Of a stretch of DNA of 64,000 nucleotides, positions 52,657 through 61,375 are shown one piece after another. This DNA is from Sutcliffiella sp. FSL R7-0096. GTDB lineage: Bacteria; Bacillota; Bacilli; Bacillales; Bacillaceae_I. The first letter of the stretch is position 1. Each line of letters begins with the position of its first letter. The notes under the pieces were generated by a model. That model saw only the letters and a program-made list of their open reading frames with translations. It did no database searches and had not been told where the DNA came from. Position numbers and translations under genes: made by a program. The stretch is taken from NCBI RefSeq assembly GCF_038595065.1, contig NZ_CP152003.1, positions 2,336,001 through 2,400,000 on the forward strand. The letters are read 5' to 3'.

Positions 52657-53880
52657 TTATACTCTTCTCATTTGAAAGACATCCAATCCATTTTTCCACA
52701 TTGTCTGTAATAACGCCACCTTAGGAGACAGTCCTGGGTTTGTTGCCTGGCCTTTCCCTATTCGCTCTAACTGGTTGCTATACCATGTCAATTCTAGCAT
52801 GGCGGTTTGGTCCACCAGTTTTATTCCTGTCTTTCTTGGTTTTAGTTTAATAGATTCGCGTTCACCTTGTAATAGCTCCTTAGGGAGATGTGGATAGACG
52901 GCCATGGGGCGAGCCAACCCTACCATGGCTGTTGCCCCTTCAAGTATTGCTTCCTCCATTCCACTTAACGTCCTGAATCCTCCGGTGACAACAAGCGGTG
53001 CTTTTGATACCTTCCTGGCTTTTGTTGCAAATTCAAGAAAGTACGCTTCCCTTCTTTTAGAGCTCTCTTTTATATTTAGCCCTGTCATTTGCGGACTTTC
53101 ATAGGAACCCCCTGATATTTCAATCAAGTCTATACCCAGTTGATCCAATGTTTTGATAACCTGTAGTGCTTCTTCCTCTGAAAAACCAGCCTTCATAAAG
53201 TCTGCAGAATTAAGCTTGACTCCTATCGGGAAAGAGTTTCCAACTTCTTTTCGAACTCCTTTAAAGATTTCCAACAGAAACCTCATCCGGTTTTCGAGTG
53301 CCCCCCCCCACTGGTCTGTTCTTTTATTATGTCGAGGTGATAAAAACTGACTGATGAGATAACCATGGGCACCATGAAGCTGAACACCCGTGAATCCTGC
53401 TTTCTTGGCAATTTTAGCCGTATTGGCAAATCGTTGGATTATGTCAATTATCTCTTTTTCTTGCAGCTCCCTCGCCACAGGGAAGTAGCGTTGAAGTTTT
53501 GGATCAAATTCCACTTTGGACGGGGCAACAGCTTCTTTTACGATTCCTTTAAATACCTGTTTGCCTGGGTGATTGATTTGCATCCAAAGGTGAGTTCCAT
53601 TCTTTGTTCCTGCATTAGCCCAACTCTTTAACAAATCTAGATCTTTTTCATTTTCCACTACGACGTTTCGAGGCTCACCAAGTGCTCGTTTGTCAACCAT
53701 GACATTACCTGTCACTACAATACCTGCTTCACTTTCTGCCCATGTTTTATATAGACGAACCAGTTTTTTTGTCGGTCTGTTGAGTTTATCGGACATTCCT
53801 TCGCTCATGGCTGCTTTAAAGAATCTGTTTTTTATTTCAACCCCATTTGGTAGCAACAATTTGTCCTGTAACTGAGCCAT
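52657..53880 (-). CDS. Old-yellow-enzyme family NADH:flavin oxidoreductase
   Basis: 407 residues, a TIM barrel of the OYE/2,4-dienoyl reductase type. Signatures are NRFFKAAMSEGM, WMQINHPGKQ, GFTGVQLHGAHGYLISQFLSPRHNKRTDQWGG and the FMN phosphate loop VVTGGFRT. The single-domain length excludes the FeS-FAD fusion forms. It reduces activated alkenes with NAD(P)H; physiological substrate unknown. GGGGAGGTAAAAGA precedes ATG 53880. Confidence 0.9.
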   Translation of the reverse strand: MAQLQDKLLLPNGVEIKNRFFKAAMSEGMSDKLNRPTKKLVRLYKTWAESEAGIVVTGNVMVDKRALGEPRNVVVENEKDLDLLKSWANAGTKNGTHLWMQINHPGKQVFKGIVKEAVAPSKVEFDPKLQRYFPVARELQEKEIIDIIQRFANTAKIAKKAGFTGVQLHGAHGYLISQFLSPRHNKRTDQWGGALENRMRFLLEIFKGVRKEVGNSFPIGVKLNSADFMKAGFSEEEALQVIKTLDQLGIDLIEISGGSYESPQMTGLNIKESSKRREAYFLEFATKARKVSKAPLVVTGGFRTLSGMEEAILEGATAMVGLARPMAVYPHLPKELLQGERESIKLKPRKTGIKLVDQTAMLELTWYSNQLERIGKGQATNPGLSPKVALLQTMWKNGLDVFQMRRV

Positions 53881-53918
53881 TCTTTTACCTCCCCTATGCT
53901 TGTACTTACATGAATAAG

Positions 53919-53949
53919 AAAAAAATGGTTGGAAGACACTCCAACCATT
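53919..53949 (-). terminator. Terminator of the yjcZ-like gene
   Basis: AATGGTTGG / CCAACCATT with minus-strand U-tract. Confidence 0.85.
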
Positions 53950-53965
53950 CGCTATATTTGTTAAG

Positions 53966-54058
53966 TTAGTATCTTAACGCTCCTGCACCTGCGATAATCA
54001 AAATAATGAAAAGCACCACAATCAGTGCAAATCCTCCACCATAACTGCCACCTGACAT
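53966..54058 (-). CDS. YjcZ family sporulation-type miniprotein
   Basis: A 30-residue peptide, MSGGSYGGGFALIVVLFIIL then IIAGAGALRY: glycine-rich head and a single hydrophobic helix, as in the YjcZ/YczN family of short proteins common in spore formers. GAAGGAGGGAATTGT stands before the ATG at 54058 and a terminator follows. Role unknown beyond association with sporulation. Confidence 0.85.
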   Translation of the reverse strand: MSGGSYGGGFALIVVLFIILIIAGAGALRY

Positions 54059-54144
54059 ACAATTCCCTCCTTCACGTAGACTACTATACAATCTATGCAT
54101 GAAACTCGTCCTACGTATAGGCTAAGGAATATTTATTCAGCGGA

Positions 54145-55371
54145 TTATGCCCAATTACCTTGGCGGAACAAAGGTATTCTTTCTCCATCTTGGGTAATCC
54201 CGTCAATATCCATGTCACTTGATCCAATCATGAAATCAACGTGGGTAATGCTCGAATTTGCCCCTGCTGCTTCAAGTTCTTCTTCTGACATCTGTTTGCC
54301 ACCTTCGAGAGCGAAAGAATAAGCATTTCCAATTGCCAAATGATGAGAAGCATTTTCATCAAATAACGTGTTATAGAAAATAAGATTTGTATTTGAAATA
54401 GGTGATTCATGTGGTACAAGTGCAACTTCTCCTAAATATTGTGAACCCTCATCTGTTTCAATCAACTTTTGTAATGTTTCATAACCTTCCTCTGCCTCAA
54501 AGGAAACAATTTTTCCATTTTCAAAAGTGATGGAAAAGTTATCAATCATGTTTCCACCATAGTTTAGTGGTTTGGAGCTTCTAACCGTACCTTTCACACC
54601 TGTCTTCAGAGGAGTGGTGAATACTTCTTCAGTTGGCATGTTGGCTATAAAGGCGACCCCATTTTCGTTAATGCTTTCAGGGCCAATCCAAACATGCTTT
54701 TCAGCTAACTCGATCGTTAAGTCTGTTCCTTCTGCTTTGTAATGTAGGGATTTAAACTTTTTGTTGTTAAGGAATTCCACTTTTTCACTAAGTTTTTCTT
54801 TGTGGTCCATCCACGCTTGGACAGGATCCTCAAGATTTGCTCTTGTTGCATGAAAAATAGCTTCCCATAATTTTTCTTCTTGTTCTTGTTCAGTCAAATT
54901 TGGGAAGACTTTAGCTGACCAACCTTTAGATGGAACTGCCACTATGGACCAACTTATTTTATCGGCCATAATCATTTTCCGATAGCCTTTGGTTGCTTCA
55001 CCTGCCGCCTTTTGTAAATTTGCAATTTTGGAAGCATCTACACCTTTTAACAAGTCTGGGTTTACGGACGTGATAGCAAGCATTGCAGCCCCTTCTTCGT
55101 ATGCTTTCTCAAGCATTTCCGCTCTCCAGCTAGGGAAATATTCAAATGATTCGTCCGGTGCTATATCATAACGGATTCTTGTCACTTGCTCATCGGCCCA
55201 TTCAATCTGAACTAGTTTTGCTCCTGCTTCATATGCTTTTTTGGCAACAAGTCTAACGAAAGGTGCTGTCGCAATGTCAGCGTTTACAATAAGTGTTTGA
55301 CCTTTTTGTACATTAACACCGACTTTAACGGCAAGTTCAGCGTATTTTTCCATGGTAGATAGATTACTCAT
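54145..55371 (-). CDS. ampS: M29 family aminopeptidase (AmpS)
   Basis: 408 residues. The C-terminal catalytic part holds EEVFTTPLKTGVKGTVRSSKPL, EVALVPHESPISNT, NASHHLAIGNAY and HVDFMIGSSDMDIDG, carrying the Glu, His and Asp ligands of the co-catalytic metal pair in aminopeptidase T/S. The N-terminal half shows the KGQTLIVNADIATAPFVR block. It removes N-terminal residues from peptides in the cytoplasm. AGGGGGTATAAATA precedes ATG 55371. Confidence 0.93.
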   Translation of the reverse strand: MSNLSTMEKYAELAVKVGVNVQKGQTLIVNADIATAPFVRLVAKKAYEAGAKLVQIEWADEQVTRIRYDIAPDESFEYFPSWRAEMLEKAYEEGAAMLAITSVNPDLLKGVDASKIANLQKAAGEATKGYRKMIMADKISWSIVAVPSKGWSAKVFPNLTEQEQEEKLWEAIFHATRANLEDPVQAWMDHKEKLSEKVEFLNNKKFKSLHYKAEGTDLTIELAEKHVWIGPESINENGVAFIANMPTEEVFTTPLKTGVKGTVRSSKPLNYGGNMIDNFSITFENGKIVSFEAEEGYETLQKLIETDEGSQYLGEVALVPHESPISNTNLIFYNTLFDENASHHLAIGNAYSFALEGGKQMSEEELEAAGANSSITHVDFMIGSSDMDIDGITQDGERIPLFRQGNWA

Positions 55372-55453
55372 TATTTATACCCCCTAAAAATTTTCCTGTG
55401 TTCCCAAAAAATATCATGTTCACTAGGATTTGTCTAGTTTTCTAATGTAAAGA

Positions 55454-55478
55454 GGCAGTAACCATAGTTGGTCCTGCC
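55454..55478 (-). terminator. Possible terminator of the glycoamylase-like gene
   Basis: GGCAG / CTGCC and ACC / GGT pairing, followed by CTCTTT on the minus strand; weak. Confidence 0.4.
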
Positions 55479-55523
55479 TGAAGGTTGCAATTACTGTTGA
55501 TCTCAGCAACATAAATTCTTCTT

Positions 55524-56801
55524 TTACTTATTCAAAACCGAATTAACTCTAGGTAGTTTTGAGCTGAATAGTGTGATGCCATGTTTGAATGCAGCTAGAC
55601 CATAGAGCATGCTGCTCCAGTCGATTAGGGTTACTTTTGTAGGATACCAGCGGTTTGGTTGCTCAAGATGCCACCAGGATATGCGGTGTAATCCGTATTT
55701 GTAAGCAGCTTTGAACTTTTCTTCATCCTCTTTATCCTCAGAGTTAGAGTACACATCATATGGGATGTGTAGGGAATATTGTGCATACAGGTCATAAATA
55801 CCAGCAGGATATACCGGTAGATAGCCCCCAATAATGTAAGACGAGGCAATATTGTGTGGGGCATCATTGATTCTGTCAGCATGATAACCTCCGAATAGCC
55901 CGTCATTCGGGCCAGCACCATACCCCCAAATATAAGATGGAACATCCTCAAGCTCTTTCCACTTCATTCTGTCGGCAAGACAAGCATTCTTGTAGTATTC
56001 CTGATAAGTTGTACTTTCTGCATACTCAGGAACTAGATAATAAGGAAACTGATGAACAAATGATGATAAAAACGCCCCGGGATGATCGTTTAGAACGGCT
56101 AGTCCACGAAACTCTTCTTGGGGAAGTTCCTTGATTTTATCTTCTTCAAAATTGTTCAACCAAAGTGCCTCGATGTTTTCATCCTGTGGTTTCCCCAATA
56201 AAGCAAGGTAAGAGACCATTACATATTCATTATAAGCCGGTAGCGGGGCAATCCCTTCCCCGTCCTTTGATATCATGTTAATGACACCCTTATCTTTATC
56301 TGCAACAACGATACTCCAATTGATAGAGTAAAGAAGTTTTTCTGCCATCTCCAGGATTTTTGGCTCTTTTTTAGCAAAATGATTTCCTGCAAATAGTGCA
56401 CCCGTCAGGAGAAGGGTCGTATCGATTGTAGAAAACTCCGAATCCAGGTTTTCTCCTATTTCCATATCTACAAAGTGGGCAAAGAAACCAGATTTTTCAT
56501 CTCTGGCAACCTGGCATCCCTCTATTTCCCCGGATACCCCTTGCAAGGTTATTAGAGCCTTAGTAGAGGCATTTTCATCCCAACCTTCTAAATCAGCAAT
56601 AGCGAGGCTGATCAGACCGACACCAGTGGCAGCAATGGAGCAGCGAAAATCAGGATTTTCTCCAAGGGTCATATATCCATCTGCATATAAACCGGTTCGT
56701 TGATTTCGCGAAGCTTCAAATAGTGCATAAGAATCAAAAAACTGACGATCAAAAAACTCTTTTACTTTAGTTGGTAGATATTTATATTCGTTGGTTGGCA
56801 T
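55524..56801 (-). CDS. Glycoamylase-like (PF10091-type) glycoside hydrolase
   Basis: 425 residues with no signal peptide. FFDSYALFEASRNQRTGLYADGY and CSIAATGVGLISLAIADLEGWDE resemble the start of glycoamylase-like/GH144-type (alpha/alpha)6 barrels, with acidic WGYGAGPNDGLFGGYHADRINDAPHNIASSYIIGG later. The family acts on glucans in other bacteria; the substrate here is unknown and an intracellular location suggests an imported oligosaccharide. ATG 56801 follows AAAGGGGCAAAAGAG; the 35-codon longer frame is ignored. It is divergent from an AraC-type regulator. Confidence 0.65.
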   Translation of the reverse strand: MPTNEYKYLPTKVKEFFDRQFFDSYALFEASRNQRTGLYADGYMTLGENPDFRCSIAATGVGLISLAIADLEGWDENASTKALITLQGVSGEIEGCQVARDEKSGFFAHFVDMEIGENLDSEFSTIDTTLLLTGALFAGNHFAKKEPKILEMAEKLLYSINWSIVVADKDKGVINMISKDGEGIAPLPAYNEYVMVSYLALLGKPQDENIEALWLNNFEEDKIKELPQEEFRGLAVLNDHPGAFLSSFVHQFPYYLVPEYAESTTYQEYYKNACLADRMKWKELEDVPSYIWGYGAGPNDGLFGGYHADRINDAPHNIASSYIIGGYLPVYPAGIYDLYAQYSLHIPYDVYSNSEDKEDEEKFKAAYKYGLHRISWWHLEQPNRWYPTKVTLIDWSSMLYGLAAFKHGITLFSSKLPRVNSVLNK

Positions 56802-56985
56802 CTCTTTTGCCCCTTTCATCCAGTTAATTGGAAGAACCTTGTATATTTCATGCATATGTATTAATTGTGCAATTAAATACCTTACTGAAAATGATATAAT
56901 TATCATACAAAATTTTTTGTTGTGTGAAAATAAACAAAACTTTATTAGTTGGATGATTCATCGATTTTAATAGAATGGAGAGAGT

Positions 56986-57744
56986 GTGATGCCCATTATT
57001 CATGGGGTTTTCCATGACATTTCCCCACATTGGGACGTAGAAAAAGCAAAAGGTTTAGACACGCTTGTTTATGTGACAGAAGGGAAAGTTCATTACCAGG
57101 TAGAAGATAGGCTTATGCAAATGACCAAAGGAGATCTTTTATTCATTCCTTCCATGTACATTAGGTCCTGGAAAAACGATAAAAACGAAGGACATCGTAA
57201 ATATACCGTCGTTTTTGAGAAAAGAGAGACAGCCTATCAAAATTTTATAGAAAATGAGATTGTTTTATTCAAACCACGTAAGTCAGCTTATTATGAACAA
57301 CGACTGACTTTTTTAAATGAGCAGTGGCTTAGTAAAAGAGTTTTTCACGAAGAATTGTCTCAGAATATTTTATTGGAACTTCTCATCATGATTGCTCAGG
57401 AGAAAGCAGAATGGCATACTTCCCCTGTAAAAGAATCTTCAGTCCGAGACATGCAAGAATATATTCTTCAGCATTATCGCAGGAACATTACAATAGAAGA
57501 ATTGGCAACTTTAATTGGGGTGACTCCGAATTATGTAACAGTTTTGTTTAAAGAAGTGATAGGAATCACACCGATCCAATACCTTCATCAGACTCGAATC
57601 AATAATGCTTGGAATTTAATTAGTACAACAAAAATGACGATTAAGGAAATCGCTGATCACTTAGGATATTGTGATCAATCGTATTTTAATAGGATGTTTA
57701 AAAAGTGGATGGGTATACCCCCTTCGCAAGTAAAGAAGACATAA
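56986..57744 (+). CDS. AraC family regulator with cupin sensor domain
   Basis: 252 residues: N-terminal cupin (GLDTLVYVTEGKVHYQVEDR ... KGDLLFIPSMYIRSW), then two helix-turn-helices (ITIEELATLIGVTPNYVTVLFKEVIGITPIQYLHQTRI and MTIKEIADHLGYCDQSYFNRMFKKWMGIPPSQVKK). Such proteins activate sugar-use genes on binding a ligand. It is divergent from the glycoamylase-like gene, 184 bp apart, which is its most likely target. Its stop lies 3 bp before the terminator hairpin at 57748. Confidence 0.88.
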   Translation: MMPIIHGVFHDISPHWDVEKAKGLDTLVYVTEGKVHYQVEDRLMQMTKGDLLFIPSMYIRSWKNDKNEGHRKYTVVFEKRETAYQNFIENEIVLFKPRKSAYYEQRLTFLNEQWLSKRVFHEELSQNILLELLIMIAQEKAEWHTSPVKESSVRDMQEYILQHYRRNITIEELATLIGVTPNYVTVLFKEVIGITPIQYLHQTRINNAWNLISTTKMTIKEIADHLGYCDQSYFNRMFKKWMGIPPSQVKKT

Positions 57745-57747
57745 GAA

Positions 57748-57774
57748 AAGCATAGAGATTAGGTCTCTATGCTT
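57748..57774. terminator. Left hairpin copy of the araC/dat bidirectional terminator
   Basis: AAGCATAGAGA / TCTCTATGCTT with loop TTAGG; identical 27-bp copy at 57986-58012. Confidence 0.85.
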
Positions 57775-57985
57775 CAGTGTGTAGACTAAGTCATTTGAAG
57801 TTATAGTTTCCCCGTTGATCGCAGTGAAAGGAGCGTAGACTCCTGCGGGAGGAAAGGACATGGAAGACCCCGCAGGGCGTAGCCCGAGGAGGCTTCCGGA
57901 CTGCCCGCGGAAAGCGAAGCTCCTGTAACGGAGATCAACTGTTATAGGTAATAACCAAACTAATCTATAGTTTGTCAACAGTCTG
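57775..57985. mobile_element. Terminator-associated repeat, copy F (best-preserved)
   Basis: A 211-bp element running CAGTGTGTAGACTAAG ... TTTGTCAACAGTCTG. Its fold can be read directly: outer arms GTTGATC (57814) / GATCAAC (57933), AGGAGC (57829) / GCTCCT (57919), inner hairpins CCTGCGGG (57842) / CCCGCAGG (57869) and CTTCCG (57893) / CGGAAAG (57908). It lies between convergent araC-type and dat genes with identical terminator hairpins on both sides. No protein is encoded. Confidence 0.87.
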
Positions 57986-58012
57986 AAGCATAGAGATTAG
58001 GTCTCTATGCTT
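57986..58012. terminator. Right hairpin copy of the araC/dat terminator
   Basis: Exact copy of 57748-57774, with TTTTT following on the plus strand. The last codons and stop of dat (58005 on) lie inside it. Confidence 0.85.
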
Positions 58013-58865
58013 TTTCTCTTGTCGATTTTGTTTCCGAATTGACTGCTTCACGAAATGCTGTTTGAAATTTTCTTGTATATGGACCAGGCTTTCCTTCAGA
58101 AAATGTGACGCCATCAATTTTTATGATAGGCATGACTTCACTGGTTGTTGATGTAAGGAATACTTCATCAGCCGCCATCAGTTCCTCTTTATGGAAGGAT
58201 TCTAGTTTATAGTCCCACCCGTTCGCATCCATGATTTCTAACAGCTTCGTTCTCGTAATCCCATTCAAAATCAAGTTATTGGCTGGATGGGTCTGGAGAA
58301 TCCCCTCTTTGACAATGAAGATATTAGAAGAAGAACCTTCCGTAACAATCCCGTCTCTAATAAGAATTGACTCAAATGCCCCCGCCTCGCTTGCTTTTTG
58401 CTTGACCATAATATTGTAGAGTAAGTTTAGGCTTTTTATATCGCATCGAAGCCATCTTAAGTCCTCGGCAGTTATGGTTTCCACTCCCTTTGATTGAGCG
58501 TCCTGTACATTTTTAAAGGGAAGGGGATATGCAACGAGTTGTGGAGTTAGTGTTTGATCATAATGGTGTGTCCTGTTAGAGACTCCTCTTGAAATCTGGA
58601 GGTAGAGTCCTCCATTTGTCATGTTATTACATTCTATAAGCTCAAGTAGTTTCGTACTTAACTGTGCAGGCTCCTTCTGCATCTTTATTCCAATTTCAGA
58701 AGCACTTCGATACAATCTTGTAATATGTTCTTTTAAGGTAAATGGAACTCCCTCGTAAATGTTGACAACCTCATATACCCCATCGCCAAACTGATACCCT
58801 CTGTCTTCAATATCCACTTTTGCTTCATTTCTTTCCACAATCTCATCATTCATCAATACTTTCAT
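58005..58865 (-). CDS. dat: D-amino acid aminotransferase
   Basis: 286 residues of PLP fold-type IV. RGYQFGDGVYEVVNIYEG is the Dat/IlvE opening, Lys144 in RCDIKSLNLL is the PLP lysine and VTEGSSSNIFIV the phosphate-side signature. It makes D-glutamate and D-alanine for peptidoglycan by transamination. GGAGGTACTGAAAA precedes ATG 58865. Its stop codon is inside the terminator hairpin that was duplicated when repeat copy F inserted. Confidence 0.93.
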   Translation of the reverse strand: MKVLMNDEIVERNEAKVDIEDRGYQFGDGVYEVVNIYEGVPFTLKEHITRLYRSASEIGIKMQKEPAQLSTKLLELIECNNMTNGGLYLQISRGVSNRTHHYDQTLTPQLVAYPLPFKNVQDAQSKGVETITAEDLRWLRCDIKSLNLLYNIMVKQKASEAGAFESILIRDGIVTEGSSSNIFIVKEGILQTHPANNLILNGITRTKLLEIMDANGWDYKLESFHKEELMAADEVFLTSTTSEVMPIIKIDGVTFSEGKPGPYTRKFQTAFREAVNSETKSTREKA

Positions 58866-58886
58866 TTTTCAGTACCTCCAGTTGCG

Positions 58887-59651
58887 TTATTTAATCAAAA
58901 TAAGTACTACAGGGCAATGGTCACTTCCCATAATATGAGAATGGATTTCAGCACCCTTCAACGAATCACGTAATTTATCGGAAACAATGAAATAATCAAT
59001 GCGCCAACCGATATTTCTCTCTCGAACCTTATTCATATATGACCACCAAGTGTATTTGTCTGTCAAATCAGGATGAAAGTGGCGGTATGTATCGGTAAAA
59101 CCTTCTCCTAGCAATCTGGTCATCTTACCTCTTTCTTCTTCAGTAAAGCCAGAATTGTTGCGGTTGGATTTAGGATTTTTTAAGTCGATATCAGTGTGTG
59201 CTACGTTCAAGTCGCCGCATAAAATGACGGATTTCTCCTGATCAAGCATTTTTATGTAAGCTAAGAAGCGGTCCTCCCAATCCAGTCTGAAAGGGAGTCT
59301 GGCCAAATCTCGCTGAGAGTTTGGAGTGTACACGTTCACTAAGAAAAAATCCTCATACTCAAGTGTGAGGATCCTTCCTTCTGGTTCACACTCTTCGACC
59401 TTTTCCTGATTCAATCCATAACACACTTGCAGTGGTTTAATTTTAGTGAAAACAGCTGTGCCTGAATATCCTTTTTTGATTGCATAGTTCCAATATTGAT
59501 AATACCCTGGGGTATCTAAGTCGATTTGTCCCTCTTGAAGTTTCGTTTCCTGAATGCAGAAAATATCCGCATCCATCTCATTAAAGTAATCCATGAATCC
59601 TTTTTTAACACAAGCTCTAATTCCATTCACATTCCAAGATACTAGTTTCAT
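58887..59651 (-). CDS. exoA: Exodeoxyribonuclease III / AP endonuclease
   Basis: 254 residues with MKLVSWNVNGIRACVKKGF, CIQETKLQEGQID (metal-binding Glu), NVYTPNSQRD, CGDLNVAHTDIDLKNP, GWRIDYFIVS and GSDHCPVVL (catalytic Asp-His): complete EEP-nuclease motif set of XthA/ExoA. It cuts abasic sites in base excision repair. It lies 21 bp upstream of dat in the minus direction and probably shares a transcript. Confidence 0.94.
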   Translation of the reverse strand: MKLVSWNVNGIRACVKKGFMDYFNEMDADIFCIQETKLQEGQIDLDTPGYYQYWNYAIKKGYSGTAVFTKIKPLQVCYGLNQEKVEECEPEGRILTLEYEDFFLVNVYTPNSQRDLARLPFRLDWEDRFLAYIKMLDQEKSVILCGDLNVAHTDIDLKNPKSNRNNSGFTEEERGKMTRLLGEGFTDTYRHFHPDLTDKYTWWSYMNKVRERNIGWRIDYFIVSDKLRDSLKGAEIHSHIMGSDHCPVVLILIK

Positions 59652-59748
59652 AGGTGCACGTAATTCCCTTCTAAACTATTACTATATTTAGCCCAGTATA
59701 TCAAAAAGAACCGCTATTCAAAAAGAAAAGCGATTCCAACCCTGGTAC

Positions 59749-60654
59749 CTACACTTGGAATAGATGAAATTTTAATCCATAAGGGTCACTTACCATCATA
59801 CTCTTCTCGCTAAACTCCTTCGTTATGGTGCAGTTATTTTCGATTAAGACTCCCTTTGCATCCTCAATGTTATCAACAGCAAATTCAAAAAATACGGAAT
59901 CAACATGACCCTTATTATGATTCTCAATATAAAAATTCATCCCGTTCATAGTAAATAGTGTTTCAGAATCTGTACTTTTCTCGGTTTTAAAACCTAGAAT
60001 CCGGTGATAAAATTGTATAGCTTTTTCATACTCCTTCACTTGAACAGCAATGTTATTTGTCAATTGATATGGTGATCGCTCATTGATTTTTTTACTTGGT
60101 TTATAATCTTCGTATCCTGATGGAAGCAAATCAAATAACGGCCATACGGAACAGAAATCATCTCCAGGTCCGAAAAAGGAGCTTGCATGACGGTATATAA
60201 CCCCATTGTCATCCTTTGAAAAAACCGTCACGCCTGGGTAAAACCCTTCATCCACAACAAACCCCATGTCTTCTTTGAACGTTGTTCCTTTTGTGGAGAC
60301 AACCGGGAAGATCCAGCTTCTTTCTGCTGCGAAATTTTCCTGAATTTCTGGTGCATCAGGTGTAGAAACGACAAAAGCTGCCTTCCTGCGAATATGATGG
60401 TAAACACTATTAAATCCGTCTGCCCACATCGTGCAATAGTTACAGCTTTTCCCCATATTGTGAACCACGAATAATTCATTTTTATCTTCAAACAACTCTT
60501 CCAAGGTTACCCTTCCATTATGAAAAGAAGAAAACACATAATTATCGACTTTCTCTTTTTCTATATTGCGTTTCATTTCTGCCAATTGCTTTTTCTTTTC
60601 AAGTATTTCCTTCTCGAGTTGTTGAATTTCTGTTAACATTTCCGTTTGGTTCAA
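59749..60654 (-). CDS. DUF899 thioredoxin-like domain fused to a VOC domain
   Basis: About 301 residues. A short coiled coil (LTEIQQLEKEILEKKKQLAEM) leads into a DUF899-type thioredoxin-like domain with MGKSCNYCTMWADGFNS (redox CxxC), GTTFKEDMGF and GDDFCSVWPLFDLLP. From about residue 200 a complete VOC domain follows (NIAVQVKEYEKAIQFYHRILGF ... MMVSDPYGLKFHLFQV), with its own metal-binding Glu and His pattern partly replaced. The fusion joins a thiol-redox and a glyoxalase-type module. TTG 60654 fits AAGGAG spacing; the frame opens at GTG 60663. Confidence 0.78.
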   Translation of the reverse strand: MNQTEMLTEIQQLEKEILEKKKQLAEMKRNIEKEKVDNYVFSSFHNGRVTLEELFEDKNELFVVHNMGKSCNYCTMWADGFNSVYHHIRRKAAFVVSTPDAPEIQENFAAERSWIFPVVSTKGTTFKEDMGFVVDEGFYPGVTVFSKDDNGVIYRHASSFFGPGDDFCSVWPLFDLLPSGYEDYKPSKKINERSPYQLTNNIAVQVKEYEKAIQFYHRILGFKTEKSTDSETLFTMNGMNFYIENHNKGHVDSVFFEFAVDNIEDAKGVLIENNCTITKEFSEKSMMVSDPYGLKFHLFQV

Positions 60655-60765
60655 TACGACCACTCCTTTTTATAATTGAAGAAATTTGTCAAAAACATAC
60701 ACTGTTATTTACCTTGTGAATCAATTAAGATGTTAATAACATTATGTATGGAGGGGAGGGATGGA

Positions 60766-61053
60766 ATGTATTTATTGAGAGTAGTTTTGATGTTTGCTAT
60801 TTTCCTATTGACTGTCCAGATTCATGTGGACCATTCCACTCCCAATAATATTCTAGCTATCTATGAGAAATCCTTTTATTTTGAGATGGAGAATGCCCCA
60901 TTGAATGAAAAACTTGATGACGATGGCATTTCGGGGACAGTGTCTTACCATAATCCTAATAGAAAAACCTTCATCTCCCTCATTCCAGAACAACCTTATA
61001 CCAAATTGAATTTCCACCTTGTGACTGTTTTTTACCAGGGGAGCTATATTTGA
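60766..61053 (+). CDS. Small secreted or membrane-anchored protein, 95 residues
   Basis: MYLLRVVLMFAIFLLTVQIH is a signal-anchor, followed by an extracellular segment of about 70 residues (EKSFYFEMENAPLNEKLDDD) with no Cys. GGAGGGGAGGGATGGA precedes ATG 60766; an upstream in-frame extension of 30 codons lacks a ribosome binding site. I do not recognise a family. The small gene at 61111 probably follows on the same transcript. Confidence 0.6.
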   Translation: MYLLRVVLMFAIFLLTVQIHVDHSTPNNILAIYEKSFYFEMENAPLNEKLDDDGISGTVSYHNPNRKTFISLIPEQPYTKLNFHLVTVFYQGSYI

Positions 61054-61110
61054 TGTGATGATGATCTGCCTCATTCTGATCCACCAAAATAATGAAGGAG
61101 GAATGTGATC

Positions 61111-61227
61111 ATGTTATGGGTTCGCATCATAGCCATCAGCTTTTTTTCGTTCACATCAATAAGTCTCTTGTTATTTCAGGGAATTGAGTTTGTGAAAGCA
61201 TTCAGTGATTTCTTTCATCATAGATAA
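61111..61227 (+). CDS. Small single-helix membrane protein, 38 residues
   Basis: MLWVRIIAISFFSFTSISLL then LFQGIEFVKAFSDFFHHR: one hydrophobic helix with a short His-rich end. AAGGAGGAATGTGATC precedes the ATG and a strong terminator follows 12 bp after the stop, both supporting a real gene. No family recognised. Confidence 0.6.
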   Translation: MLWVRIIAISFFSFTSISLLLFQGIEFVKAFSDFFHHR

Positions 61228-61238
61228 ATGGTAAGTAA

Positions 61239-61268
61239 AGGCCAGGTTCCATTGGGACCTGGCCTTTT
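61239..61268 (+). terminator. Terminator of the small-gene pair
   Basis: AGGCCAGGTTCC / GGACCTGGCCTT with ATTG loop and TTTT. Confidence 0.85.
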
Positions 61269-61375
61269 GTATAAATTAAAATTAAATTTTCAAAAAACAC
61301 AAAATATTTAAGGTGGTCCTTCATATAATAATACAACTACTACTTACCCCCATTTCATGTAAAGGAGAGATGTAT

